A stretch of DNA of 64,000 nt from Devosia sp. A16 (lineage in GTDB: Bacteria > Pseudomonadota > Alphaproteobacteria > Rhizobiales > Devosiaceae): the NCBI RefSeq assembly GCF_001402915.1, contig NZ_CP012945.1, positions 3,511,501 to 3,575,500 on the forward strand, read 5' to 3'. The position numbers and the translations under genes were made by a program. The notes beneath the pieces are model-generated. The model had not been told where the DNA came from. It did no database searches and saw only the letters and a program-made list of their open reading frames with translations. Shown one piece after another: positions 14,546 to 23,202 of this stretch; within the stretch, counting starts at the first letter, position 1; the number at the start of each line of letters is the position of its first letter.

Positions 14546-17365
14546 GTGCAGGCAGAGTGGATCAAATCGCCGACGGCCCGGCTGGTGCTGGTGCACTGGG
14601 CCGACGCGCGCCCCGCCTGGCTGTGGTCGCAGGATGGCGAAACGCTGCTCTGGCGCAACGACGCGGCACGCTACTTCCATGGCAAGATCAAGAAGCATGG
14701 GCTGAAGCTGGCGCCCGAGGCGGTGCCGATCAAGGGCCAGATCGCGCGTCTGATCCGGCTCGGCTCGATGGGCCGCGCCAGCCTGAGCCGCATCCAGTTC
14801 CTCGCCGGCGAGCGCCCGATCTCGACCACCTGCACCTGCACGCCGCTCGAACTGGCAGGCGGTGACACCGGCCTGCTGATCGTCGGCGTCGATCCGATCG
14901 AACCCGAACTGCTCGAAGCGCATGATCCGCTGCGCGTCGACGCGGTGACCGCCGGATTGCTGCCTGAGGGCGCCGAATTCCTGCTGGTCAGCGAGGATGG
15001 CCAGATCGCCGGCGGTTCGCGCCATGCCCTCGAGCATTACGGCCCCATCATCGAGAGCGAAGGCCTGCCTGCCGAAGGCGCCGACGCGATCGAGCTCGCC
15101 GGCCAGCCGTTGCAGCTGACCCGCTTCAAGGCCAGCCCGCATGATGCCATGCTGCTGCTGTTCGAGCCTCGTTCCGGGACGCCGGCCGCCGCTCCGCAGA
15201 TCGCCGATATTCGCGCTGACGAAGGGATAGTCGCGCTCGAAGACGCGTTCCCGCTGCCGGCGCCTGGGGTGCCCGAGCCCGAGCCGCTGCTGCCGATGGG
15301 CTTGCCGCCGCTCGAACGCGCCGACGACGAACCGGCAATCGCCGAGGAAGACAACTGGGTCGAGCCGATTCCGGCCGCCCCCGAGGTGCCGGGCACGCTC
15401 GCCTCGCTGTTCGACCGCCTCGCCGACGATGGCGGCCTCTACACTGCGCTCAATCCCGGCGACGAGCACTTCGCCGGGCCGCCGCCCGCGATCGTCGAGC
15501 AACCGCTGGTGCCCGAGCTGATCGAAACTGAGGTCGCCCCGGCTCCCGAGTTGCCGGATGAACCGATCGCCGCAGCTGTTCCGGCAGTGCCCCAGCTCGA
15601 CGTCATTGCCGCCCTGATCGACTTCGCCGAAGAAGAGGAAAGCCTCGCCGGCTCTGAGACGGTCGAAGAACCGCAGGCTGCTCCGCCGACGGTATGGCGT
15701 GTGATCGGCCGTGGCTTCGCCGCGATCGATCAGGATCAGCCGGCCGAGCCTCCGCCGCCGGAGCTGCCGGCGGCCGACGACGAGGCGGCCGAAGCGGCCG
15801 CCGCGATACCGGATGCCGAGACGGTCGAGCGGGTCTCGCGTTACAATTTCGACGAGTTGAGCCGGATCCTCACCGACCGGGTCAGCGCCCACCCGGTCGC
15901 ACCGCCGGCGGATGAGCCGGCTGCCCCGCCGGCTGCGGCCAATGACGGCGCGCTGATCAACCTCACCGGCGAGACCTTCATCCTCAACCGGCTGCCGCTC
16001 GGCATCCTGGTGTTCCGCGACCAGCAGGTCCTGTTCGCCAATCGCGCGCTGACCGACCTGACCGGCTACGAGTCGGTCGAAAGCCTGCGTGCCGCCGGCC
16101 TCACCGCCATCTTCCCTTCGGAGGATGCGGCCTCCGCCGGCCCGGTGACACAACTGGTGCGCCGCGATGGCAGCCTTGCTTCGGTCAATGCCCGGCTGCA
16201 ATCGATCACCTGGCAGGGGCGCCCGGCGCTGATGCTGTCGGCGAGCGTCGCCGAGAACCGCATCGGTCACGAGGCGGCAGTTCGCACCTTCGCCGAGCTT
16301 GCTGCAGAGACCGGCGACGATGGCTTTCTCGCCGCCGACCGTTCCGGCACCATCACCTCGGTCTCGCTGCACGGTCGCATCATTCTGCGCCAGGCTGAAG
16401 ACGACACCGTCGGCAAGCCGCTCGCCAGCCTGATCGAGCCGTCGCAACTGGGCGACCTCAAGCGTTTCCTCGAACGCCCGGCCCGCTTTGCCGAGACGGC
16501 GCGCCCAGCCATCACCTTCGTCGGCACGGCCCCCAACACCCGCATCACCCTGTTCGCCGAAGGCCAGGCGGGCATCGTCGCCGGTTACTATGGCTTCATC
16601 CGCAAGATGGCGGGGGCGGCCTCCGTCGCTCCAGCGGCGCCGTCGCGATCGGACGATGTCGAGCCGTCCATGCTGACCCGCATCTCGCGTGGCGTCCGCC
16701 GACCGCTCAACACGGTGATCGGCTTTGCCGACCTGATCCGTTCGGCCGCCTTCGGTTCGATCGAGAACCAGCGCTACCTGGAATATGCGCAGGACATCAA
16801 GACAGCCGGCCAGGAGATCGCGACGCTGGTCGACGAACTCGATGACTACACGCGTTTGCGCGAGGGACGTTACCCGGCCCAGGCCAACGATATCGACCTG
16901 GTGACGCTGCTCGAAAGCTGCCTGATGCGCGTCCGCGGCCAGGCCGGCGAGGCGCGCGTGCTGGTGCGCAACGCCGTATCGGAGCGGCTGCCGCGCATTA
17001 CGGCCGACACCGCCTCGCTGACCCAGGCCATCCTCAACCTGCTGGCCAGCGCCATCGACCAGACGCCGGTTGGCGGCTCGGTCATCCTGTCCGCCCAGCA
17101 GGAGGACGACGGCGCTGTCATCGTCAATGTCCGAGACGGCGGCGAAGCGCGCCACGACCTGGGGGAACGCTTCGTGGTGTTCCGCGATGGCGTCGGCAAG
17201 GACGGCGAGGCGCTGCAGCCGGTACGCTCCAGCGTCGGGCTGGCGCTGACCCGCTCGCTGCTCGCCGTCAATGCCCTCCAGCTGTCCGTGGACCCGGCGG
17301 TCGGCGTCGGCACCATGTTCTCGTTGCTGATCCCGGCCGACCTGGTGCGCGAGATCGGCCAATGA
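14546..17365 (+). CDS. PAS-domain pseudo-histidine kinase
   Basis: A 939-residue cytoplasmic protein. Residues 1-190 are an uncharacterised N-terminal domain, about 220-430 is an acidic Pro/Ala-rich linker, then a PAS domain (about 455-560), a second PAS-like domain (about 580-680) and a kinase core. In the core the H box reads RISRGVRRPLNTVIGF where kinases have SHELRTPLN; the phosphoacceptor His is Arg (codon 16688-16690, residue 715). The N box reads NLLASA, losing its second Asn, and the G1 box is DGGEA instead of DTGIG. Phosphotransfer seems impossible. DivL-type pseudokinases are the nearest precedent. GTG 14546 follows AGGAAAAGA; TTG 14519 is an alternative. Confidence 0.8.
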   Translation: MQAEWIKSPTARLVLVHWADARPAWLWSQDGETLLWRNDAARYFHGKIKKHGLKLAPEAVPIKGQIARLIRLGSMGRASLSRIQFLAGERPISTTCTCTPLELAGGDTGLLIVGVDPIEPELLEAHDPLRVDAVTAGLLPEGAEFLLVSEDGQIAGGSRHALEHYGPIIESEGLPAEGADAIELAGQPLQLTRFKASPHDAMLLLFEPRSGTPAAAPQIADIRADEGIVALEDAFPLPAPGVPEPEPLLPMGLPPLERADDEPAIAEEDNWVEPIPAAPEVPGTLASLFDRLADDGGLYTALNPGDEHFAGPPPAIVEQPLVPELIETEVAPAPELPDEPIAAAVPAVPQLDVIAALIDFAEEEESLAGSETVEEPQAAPPTVWRVIGRGFAAIDQDQPAEPPPPELPAADDEAAEAAAAIPDAETVERVSRYNFDELSRILTDRVSAHPVAPPADEPAAPPAAANDGALINLTGETFILNRLPLGILVFRDQQVLFANRALTDLTGYESVESLRAAGLTAIFPSEDAASAGPVTQLVRRDGSLASVNARLQSITWQGRPALMLSASVAENRIGHEAAVRTFAELAAETGDDGFLAADRSGTITSVSLHGRIILRQAEDDTVGKPLASLIEPSQLGDLKRFLERPARFAETARPAITFVGTAPNTRITLFAEGQAGIVAGYYGFIRKMAGAASVAPAAPSRSDDVEPSMLTRISRGVRRPLNTVIGFADLIRSAAFGSIENQRYLEYAQDIKTAGQEIATLVDELDDYTRLREGRYPAQANDIDLVTLLESCLMRVRGQAGEARVLVRNAVSERLPRITADTASLTQAILNLLASAIDQTPVGGSVILSAQQEDDGAVIVNVRDGGEARHDLGERFVVFRDGVGKDGEALQPVRSSVGLALTRSLLAVNALQLSVDPAVGVGTMFSLLIPADLVREIGQ

Positions 17366-17398
17366 GCCGCGGCGCCGGCCGTTCACGATCCGGTTTGT

Positions 17399-17413
17399 TG
17401 ACTTGCCCGGTCA
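17399..17413 (+). promoter_or_regulatory. RirA-like iron box 1 (TGA-N9-TCA)
   Basis: TGACTTGCCCGGTCA, 53 bases before the start of the first iron-binding protein and overlapping a possible -35 (TTGACT). TGA-N9-TCA is the published shape of the RirA iron-responsive operator of Rhizobiales. The extended match TTGTTGAC-N8-GTCAGAA is shared with box 2. Confidence 0.55.
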
Positions 17414-17465
17414 GAAAAAGCAAAAACCACCGCGAGCGGAAAGTTCCCGCGATCCGGATCCGATC

Positions 17466-18497
17466 ATGACCAGCAGCTTGCGCCTCGTACCCGTCCTCCT
17501 TCTCACGCTGGCGGCGGGACCGGCTTTCGCGCAGAGCGGCGAAGTCAATGTCTACAGCTACCGCGAACCGGGGCTGATCCAGCCGCTGCTCGACAAGTTC
17601 ACCGCTGAGACCGGCATCAAGACCAACGTGCTGTTTGCCGGCGATGGCCTGCTCGAGCGCGTCGCGGCGGAGGGCGAGCTGTCGCCGGCCGACGTGGTGC
17701 TCACCGTCGATATCGGCAACCTCGCCAATGCCAAGGATTTCGGCATCACCCAGACCATTCCGGCCGAGGCGCAGGCGCGGGTGCCCGCTGCCTACCAGGA
17801 TCCGGACGGGCAGTGGATCGCGTTGTCCCTGCGGGCCCGCGTCTTCTACGCCAGCAAGGACCGCGTCGCCGAGACGGCCCTCACCTACGAGGATATCGCC
17901 AAGCCGGAATGGAAGGGGCGGCTGTGCACGCGCTCCGGCCAGCACGTCTACAATATCGGGCTGATCGCCACGCGCATCGCCCATTGGGGCGTCGACAAGA
18001 CGCGCGACTGGCTGACCAAGGTGCGCGACAACCTGAATGGTCCGGTGTCGGGCGCCGACCGCGATCAGGTGAAGAAGATTCTCGACGGCAGCTGCGACCT
18101 CGCGATCGGCAACACCTATTACATGGGGCTGATGCTCAACAACGACGCTGAGCCCGAACAGAAGACCTGGGCCGCCGCGGCCCGCATCATCTACCCGGAT
18201 CCTGACGGCGACGGCACCCAGGTCAACGTTTCCGGCGCGGTGATCGCCAAATATGCCCCCAACCAGGCCAACGCGCAGAAGCTGGTGGAATTCCTGCTCT
18301 CAGACGAAGCCCAACACCTTTATGCCAGCGGCAACTACGAGTTCCCCGTGGTCGCCGGCGTGCCGCCTTCCGACCTTGTCGCCAGTTGGGGCGAGCTCAA
18401 GGCCGACAAGACCCCGCTGACCGAGATCGCGGCGCATCGCAAGGAGGCCAGCGCGCTGGTCGACGAACTGCGCTTCGACGAAGGCCCGCAACCCTGA
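17466..18497 (+). CDS. Fe(III) ABC transporter substrate-binding protein, copy 1
   Basis: Periplasmic ferric-iron binding protein (FutA/FbpA type), 343 residues with a signal peptide ending FAQS. Motifs: NVYSYREPGLIQPLLDKF at the mature N-terminus, the DVVLTVDIGNLANA segment, and the Tyr pair in GNTYYMGLM that binds iron in this family. The next gene is a close paralogue and the third is the permease; no FbpC-type ATPase is nearby. ATG 17466 opens the signal peptide; the frame extends to 17403 only as leader. Preceded by a RirA-like box. Confidence 0.9.
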   Translation: MTSSLRLVPVLLLTLAAGPAFAQSGEVNVYSYREPGLIQPLLDKFTAETGIKTNVLFAGDGLLERVAAEGELSPADVVLTVDIGNLANAKDFGITQTIPAEAQARVPAAYQDPDGQWIALSLRARVFYASKDRVAETALTYEDIAKPEWKGRLCTRSGQHVYNIGLIATRIAHWGVDKTRDWLTKVRDNLNGPVSGADRDQVKKILDGSCDLAIGNTYYMGLMLNNDAEPEQKTWAAAARIIYPDPDGDGTQVNVSGAVIAKYAPNQANAQKLVEFLLSDEAQHLYASGNYEFPVVAGVPPSDLVASWGELKADKTPLTEIAAHRKEASALVDELRFDEGPQP

Positions 18498-18630
18498 TCG
18501 GACACGTTGCCGCAGTCCCGGATGCAGTGGCCGGCGCGGAAACCGGCGGCTTGGCTGGCGACTCCCTGCTCGTTCTGGAACGGTTCTAAAAGACTGTCGC
18601 AAACCGCCGGCAATCTGCGTCGACGGATTG

Positions 18631-18645
18631 TTGACATTGGGCGTC
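18631..18645 (+). promoter_or_regulatory. RirA-like iron box 2 (TGA-N9-TCA)
   Basis: TGACATTGGGCGTCA, 60 bases before the second iron-binding protein, overlapping a perfect -35 hexamer (TTGACA 18630-18635). Same spacing and flanks as box 1, so each copy of the gene seems to carry its own iron control. Confidence 0.55.
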
Positions 18646-18704
18646 AGAATTCGTGTTTGCCCCTGTCACCGGCGCCTCCTGGGCGCCGTTCGCAGGAGAT
18701 TCAG

Positions 18705-19751
18705 ATGACCATGACGATGCGACTGTCCGCTGCGCTGCTTGGCGCCGCGATGATTGCCGGCACCGCCGGGCCGAGCTTTGCCCAGAGTGGCGAAGTCAAT
18801 ATCTACAGCTACCGTGAGCCCGGCCTGATCCAGCCGCTGCTCGACAAATTCTCTGCCGCCACCGGCGTCAAGGCCACCGTGCTCTATGCCGGCGACGGCC
18901 TGCTCGAACGCGTCGCGGCCGAAGGCGAACTGTCGCCCGTCGATGTGGTGCTGACCGTCGATATCGGCAATCTGGTCGGCGCCAAGACGCAGGGGCTCAC
19001 CCAGCCGATCACCGCCGCCGCGTTGACCGAGCGCCTGTCGCCCGAGTTCCGCGACGCCGAGGGCCACTGGGCCGCGCTGTCGCTGCGCGCCCGCGTCTTC
19101 TACGTCAGCAAGGACCGCGTCGACGCTACCGCGCTGACCTACGAGGATATCGCCAAGCCGGAGTGGAAGGGGCGCCTCTGCACCCGTCCGGGCGACCACG
19201 CCTACAATATCGGCCTCGTCGCCAACCGCATCGCCGCCTGGGGCGAGGACAAGACCCGCACTTGGCTCGCCGCGGTGCGTGACAACATGTCGGCGCCGCC
19301 CGCCGGCAACGACCGCGCCCAGGTCAAGGCAATCCTCGAAGGCTCGTGCGATCTCGCCATCGCCAATACTTACTACATGGGCCTGATGCTGAATAACGAC
19401 GCCGAGCCCGAGCAGAAGCAGTGGGCCGCTTCGGCGCGCATCGTCTACCCCGACGCCGAGGGCGAGGGCACCCAGGTAAACGCCGCCGGCGCGTTCATCG
19501 CCAAATACGCGCCGAACCTCGAGAACGCCAACAAACTGGTCGAATTCCTGCTCTCCGACGAGGCGCAGCAGCTTTACGCCGATGCCAACTACGAGTATCC
19601 GGCGGTGACCAGCGTCCAGCCGGCCGAACTGACCCAGAGTTGGGGCACGCTCAACCCCTCGAAGGTCTCGCTCACCGCCACTGCCGATTTCCGCGACGAA
19701 GCGGCGGCGCTGATCGATGAGCTGAAGTTCAACGAGGGCGCGCAGAACTAG
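18705..19751 (+). CDS. Fe(III) ABC transporter substrate-binding protein, copy 2
   Basis: A 348-residue paralogue of the preceding gene, near identical in long blocks such as YSYREPGLIQPLLDKF, YEDIAKPEWKGRLCTR and TYYMGLMLNNDAEPEQK, with changes spread evenly, so an old tandem duplication. The signal peptide ends SFAQS. ATG 18705 follows AGGAG. The two copies may differ in affinity or in the chelator they accept; this cannot be read from sequence. Both likely deliver iron to the permease at 19866. Confidence 0.9.
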   Translation: MTMTMRLSAALLGAAMIAGTAGPSFAQSGEVNIYSYREPGLIQPLLDKFSAATGVKATVLYAGDGLLERVAAEGELSPVDVVLTVDIGNLVGAKTQGLTQPITAAALTERLSPEFRDAEGHWAALSLRARVFYVSKDRVDATALTYEDIAKPEWKGRLCTRPGDHAYNIGLVANRIAAWGEDKTRTWLAAVRDNMSAPPAGNDRAQVKAILEGSCDLAIANTYYMGLMLNNDAEPEQKQWAASARIVYPDAEGEGTQVNAAGAFIAKYAPNLENANKLVEFLLSDEAQQLYADANYEYPAVTSVQPAELTQSWGTLNPSKVSLTATADFRDEAAALIDELKFNEGAQN

Positions 19752-19865
19752 CGAGGGGAGGAGGCGGCGCACTCGGCGCCCCCCCTTCACCAGCGGAACC
19801 ATAGCGGAGGCTGAACCATCAGCCGGACGACCGCAACAGTAACGAGATCCGGAACCGGCGGGGGC

Positions 19866-21461
19866 ATGCTCCCGCCGCTTTCGGCCATTCTGCTGCTGGC
19901 CCTGATGGGCCTGCCGATCCTGTGGCTGGCCGTCGCGGCGCTCGACACCACCGGCGCCGGTGGTCTCGCTGCCGCCATGCTGCCGACGGCGCTGCGCGAG
20001 ACGGCGACGCTGATGGCATGGGTCGGGCTGATCACCGGCATTCTCGGCCTCGTCTCTGCCTGGCTGGTGACCCATTTCGAGTTCCCGGGCCGTCGCATCT
20101 TCGAATGGGCGCTGGTGCTGCCGCTGGCCACCCCGACCTATCTGGCGGCCTACACCTACGTCGAGTTCCTCGATTTCACCGGTCCGATCCAGCAGGCGCT
20201 GCGCGCCGTCATCGGTGGGGAAACCATCAAGGATTACTGGTTCCCGCAGATCAAAAGCCCCACCGGCGCCGCCTTCGTGCTCTCGATGGTGCTCTATCCC
20301 TACGTCTACGCCTCCTGCCGGGCCTTCTTCGTCATGCAGTCGGGCTCCATTTCGGCGGCCGCCCGGACGCTTGGGGCAGGGGGCTTTCGCGCCTTCTTCT
20401 CGGTTACCTTGCCGCTCAGTCGTCCCGCCCTCGTCGTCGGCATCACGCTGGCCATGATGGAGGTGGTGAACGACCTGGGCGCCGTGCAATATTTCGGCGT
20501 CAACAGCCTCACCGCGGTGATCTATTCCACCTGGATCAACCGCTCGAACTTCGGCGGCGCCGCGCAACTGGCGGTGATGATCGTGCTCATCATCGGCCTG
20601 TTGATCCTGCTCGAACAATGGGCCCGCCGCGACCGCGTCTACGCGCTGCATCGCGACAGCCGCGTCGCTCCGCCGCGCGAGCAACTGGTCGGCGCCGAAC
20701 GCGCCCTCGCCATCGGCTTCTGCACCATCCTGCTGCTGCTCGGCTTTGGCGTTCCGGTGGGCGAGCTGCTGGTGCTCGCCATCCGCAATCTCGGCCCGGA
20801 TGCGCTCGGCCTTACCCTCAATGCCGGCCTCACCACGGTGACGCTGGCGGCGCTCGGCGCCTTCATTACCGTGTGCGTCGGGCTCATCGCCGCGCGCCTC
20901 GCGAGGTCGCGCTCGGCCCACGGGCTGATCCGCATCGCCACCCTCGGCTACGCCATTCCGGGCACCGTGCTGGCGCTGGGCCTGCTGCAACCGCTTGGCC
21001 AGGCCGATCTGTGGTTCAACCGCCTGACCATGGCCGTCGCCAATTGGCGCCCCGGCCTCATCCTCTCCGGCTCGATCGCCGCGCTGCTTTATGTCTACGC
21101 CATCCGTTTTCTCGCCGTGTCGCACTCCACCATCGATGCGGCGATCAGGAAGCGTGGCGATACCATGCTCGATGCCGGCCGCGTACTTGGCGTGACCGGC
21201 TGGCGACTGTTGTTGCGGGTCGATCTGCCGACCCTGTCGCCGGCTCTGCTGACGGCAGCGACGCTGGTCTTCGTCGAGATCGTCAAGGAGCTCCCGGCAA
21301 CGCTGTTGCTGCGGCCGCTCGGCGTCGAAACACTGGCCACCGTTGTCTACGCCCGCGCCAATGTGAGCCTGTTCACTGAAGCGGCGCTGCCGGCGCTGAC
21401 GATTGTCTTGGTCGGTCTGGTGCCGGTGGTGCTTTCCACCCGTTTCAGCGATCGGCGCTGA
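19866..21461 (+). CDS. Fe(III) ABC transporter permease (FbpB/SfuB type)
   Basis: A 531-residue inner-membrane permease with two fused permease halves, about 12 transmembrane segments, and two EAA-type coupling loops (ISAAARTLGAGGFRAFFSVTLPLSRPA near 165 and DAGRVLGVTGWRLLLRVDLPTL near 440). It should pair with the two binding proteins upstream; its ATPase is not in the window. Start is unclear: ATG 19866 has no good SD, while a strong GGAGG (19806-19810) sits seven bases before an in-frame ATC at 19818 that would add 16 residues rich in Arg/Thr. Confidence 0.9.
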   Translation: MLPPLSAILLLALMGLPILWLAVAALDTTGAGGLAAAMLPTALRETATLMAWVGLITGILGLVSAWLVTHFEFPGRRIFEWALVLPLATPTYLAAYTYVEFLDFTGPIQQALRAVIGGETIKDYWFPQIKSPTGAAFVLSMVLYPYVYASCRAFFVMQSGSISAAARTLGAGGFRAFFSVTLPLSRPALVVGITLAMMEVVNDLGAVQYFGVNSLTAVIYSTWINRSNFGGAAQLAVMIVLIIGLLILLEQWARRDRVYALHRDSRVAPPREQLVGAERALAIGFCTILLLLGFGVPVGELLVLAIRNLGPDALGLTLNAGLTTVTLAALGAFITVCVGLIAARLARSRSAHGLIRIATLGYAIPGTVLALGLLQPLGQADLWFNRLTMAVANWRPGLILSGSIAALLYVYAIRFLAVSHSTIDAAIRKRGDTMLDAGRVLGVTGWRLLLRVDLPTLSPALLTAATLVFVEIVKELPATLLLRPLGVETLATVVYARANVSLFTEAALPALTIVLVGLVPVVLSTRFSDRR

Positions 21462-21479
21462 TGCGATACATTGGAAATT

Positions 21480-21509
21480 AACCGGTCATTGACTAAGCAT
21501 TAGCCGGTT
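21480..21509. repeat. AACCGG/CCGGTT inverted repeat
   Basis: AACCGG (21480-21485) and CCGGTT (21504-21509) flank 18 AT-richer bases including TTGACT, between the iron permease and the peptide-type operon. It could be an operator for the downstream operon or a weak terminator. Confidence 0.3.
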
Positions 21510-21550
21510 CGGTCTTTCCTCAACTTGGTCGGTTCCTGGGGCGCCGGGGC

Positions 21551-22396
21551 ATGCGAGATTACGTCCTCACGCGGCTCGCGTTGGCAGCGGCAACCATCCT
21601 CGGAGCCGCGGTGCTGCTGTTCGTCGTCCTCGACCTCCTGCCCGGCGCCGGAGCCGGCGACCGTTCCCCCTGGGCCCGCTTTGCTGGACTGTTCACCGGC
21701 GACACCGGAGCGCCCAACACGTTTGGCGAGCGGCTCGCCGTCACTCTGCCGCTGGCCCTCCTGGCATTGCTGGTGGCCACTCTCGTCGGCATTGGTCTCG
21801 GGCTCGCGGCCGGGCGCTTCCCCGGCTTGATCGACAGGCTGGTGCGCCTCGCCGCGGCGCTGCTGGCGCTGCTGCCGCCGTTCTGGCTCGGCATGTTGCT
21901 GGCGTTGCTGTTCGCCGGGCTGCTGCGGCTGTTGCCGGCGAGCGGTTTCGTGCCCTGGGGCGACAGCCCACCTGCCGCCTTTGCGTCGTTGCTGTTGCCG
22001 GCCGCCGCTCTTGGCCTCCCCTATGCCGGTCAACTGGCGCTGCGTGTTCGTCGCGAGCTCGCCGCCATCGATGCCCGCGAGCTGTTTCGGTTGCGCGCCG
22101 ACGGCGTCGCCGCCGCCGAGGCGACATGGCGCCTCGGCCTTGCCCGGCTGCGAGCCGACCTGCCGCAGACTTTGGGGCGCACCTTTGCCGCATTGCTGAT
22201 CGGCTCGGCCCTGGTCGAGAGCGTGTTCTACCTGCCGGGCTTGGGGCGGCAGATTCTGGGAGCAGCCGAGCAGCACGACCTTGCGCTGCTGCGCGGTGGC
22301 CTGTTCCTGCTGATCGTGGTTGCGACTATCGGGGCTTTGCTGCTGGCCCTCCTGCGCCTGCTGATCGATCCCGCGATGCGTGGGGAGCCACGATGA
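21551..22396 (+). CDS. Peptide/nickel-type ABC permease 1 (DppB-like)
   Basis: A 281-residue membrane permease of the dipeptide/oligopeptide class: YVLTRLALAAATILGAAVLLFVVLDLLPG is the usual DppB opening, followed by about six transmembrane helices and the ALVESVFYLPGLGRQIL segment near the C-terminus. It is shorter than typical DppB (about 310-340), mostly in the first periplasmic loop. First gene of a three-gene run with ATGA overlap to the next. No substrate-binding protein is nearby, and the ATPase at the end of the operon is degenerate, so activity is doubtful. Confidence 0.82.
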   Translation: MRDYVLTRLALAAATILGAAVLLFVVLDLLPGAGAGDRSPWARFAGLFTGDTGAPNTFGERLAVTLPLALLALLVATLVGIGLGLAAGRFPGLIDRLVRLAAALLALLPPFWLGMLLALLFAGLLRLLPASGFVPWGDSPPAAFASLLLPAAALGLPYAGQLALRVRRELAAIDARELFRLRADGVAAAEATWRLGLARLRADLPQTLGRTFAALLIGSALVESVFYLPGLGRQILGAAEQHDLALLRGGLFLLIVVATIGALLLALLRLLIDPAMRGEPR

Positions 22397-23202
22397 GCCT
22401 CGAGGCGGCGCCGGCACGGCCAGGGATTGACCTGCGAGTGATATTCGGCGCGGCGCCGGCGCTGCTTGTCGTTGCGCTTGCCCTAGTCTCGCTGGCCTGG
22501 ACCCCGCACGGCGCCGCGCTGCTGACGCCGCTGGCCGAGCCGGATGCAGCGCACTGGATCGGCACCGATGCGGCTGGGAGAGACGCCGCCTCGCTGCTCA
22601 TGTCGGCGACGCTGACCACTCTGCTGCTGGCCTTGTTCGGCACGCTTGCCAGCCTGTTCATCGGTGTTCCGGTCGGTGTCGCGCTTGCCGTCCTGCGGCC
22701 GGCTGGCGCGTTGACCAGCCATGCCGTCGCGATGCTGCCGCCGGCGCTGCTCATCGGCATGGTGGCGAGCGGGCTGGGCGCATCGGCCAACCTCACGATC
22801 TTTCTCGGCATCGCTGTTCCCGGCGTGATCATCGCCGGCATCATCACCCGTCACCTGCTCGTGCCATTGTGGCAGCGCGACTACGTTCTGGCGGCACGGC
22901 TGGCCGGACTGCGGCCGCTCGCTACGGCGCAGCGCCACGTGCTGCCATGCCTGTGGCCGCAATTGGCCGCCCTCGCCCTCGAACTGCTGGCCATCTCCAT
23001 CCTGGTCGAGGTGAGTCTCTCGTTTGCCGGCCTCGGGACCCTGGCGCCGGGCGCCAGCCTTGGGCTGATGCTGCGCGAGGCCCAGCAGTTCATGGCGATC
23101 CGCCCGCTGCTGGCTCTCGCTCCTGGCACGGTCGCCGTCGCCACGGCGCTGGCACTGATGCTGGCCGCCACCGGCCTCAGGGGAGCACCTCGCAGTGCTT
23201 GA
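22393..23202 (+). CDS. Peptide/nickel-type ABC permease 2 (DppC-like)
   Basis: A 269-residue partner permease. The DppC signature GTDAAGRDAASLL is at about 57-69, the EAA loop DYVLAARLAGLRPLATAQRHVLP near 165, and VEVSLSFAGLG follows as expected. ATG 22393 overlaps the previous stop (ATGA) with GGGGAG upstream. The end overlaps the ATPase start by 8 bases. Confidence 0.85.
   Translation: MSLEAAPARPGIDLRVIFGAAPALLVVALALVSLAWTPHGAALLTPLAEPDAAHWIGTDAAGRDAASLLMSATLTTLLLALFGTLASLFIGVPVGVALAVLRPAGALTSHAVAMLPPALLIGMVASGLGASANLTIFLGIAVPGVIIAGIITRHLLVPLWQRDYVLAARLAGLRPLATAQRHVLPCLWPQLAALALELLAISILVEVSLSFAGLGTLAPGASLGLMLREAQQFMAIRPLLALAPGTVAVATALALMLAATGLRGAPRSA

Noticed and set aside
14411-17386. A 991-codon open frame antisense to the PAS pseudokinase
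   Set aside because: It is Gln/Arg/Gly-rich with no domain, while the plus strand shows PAS and kinase-like motifs. Long antisense frames are expected at this GC content.
18666-21125. An 819-codon open frame antisense to the iron-binding protein and permease
   Set aside because: It crosses two well-identified genes and has no motif of its own.
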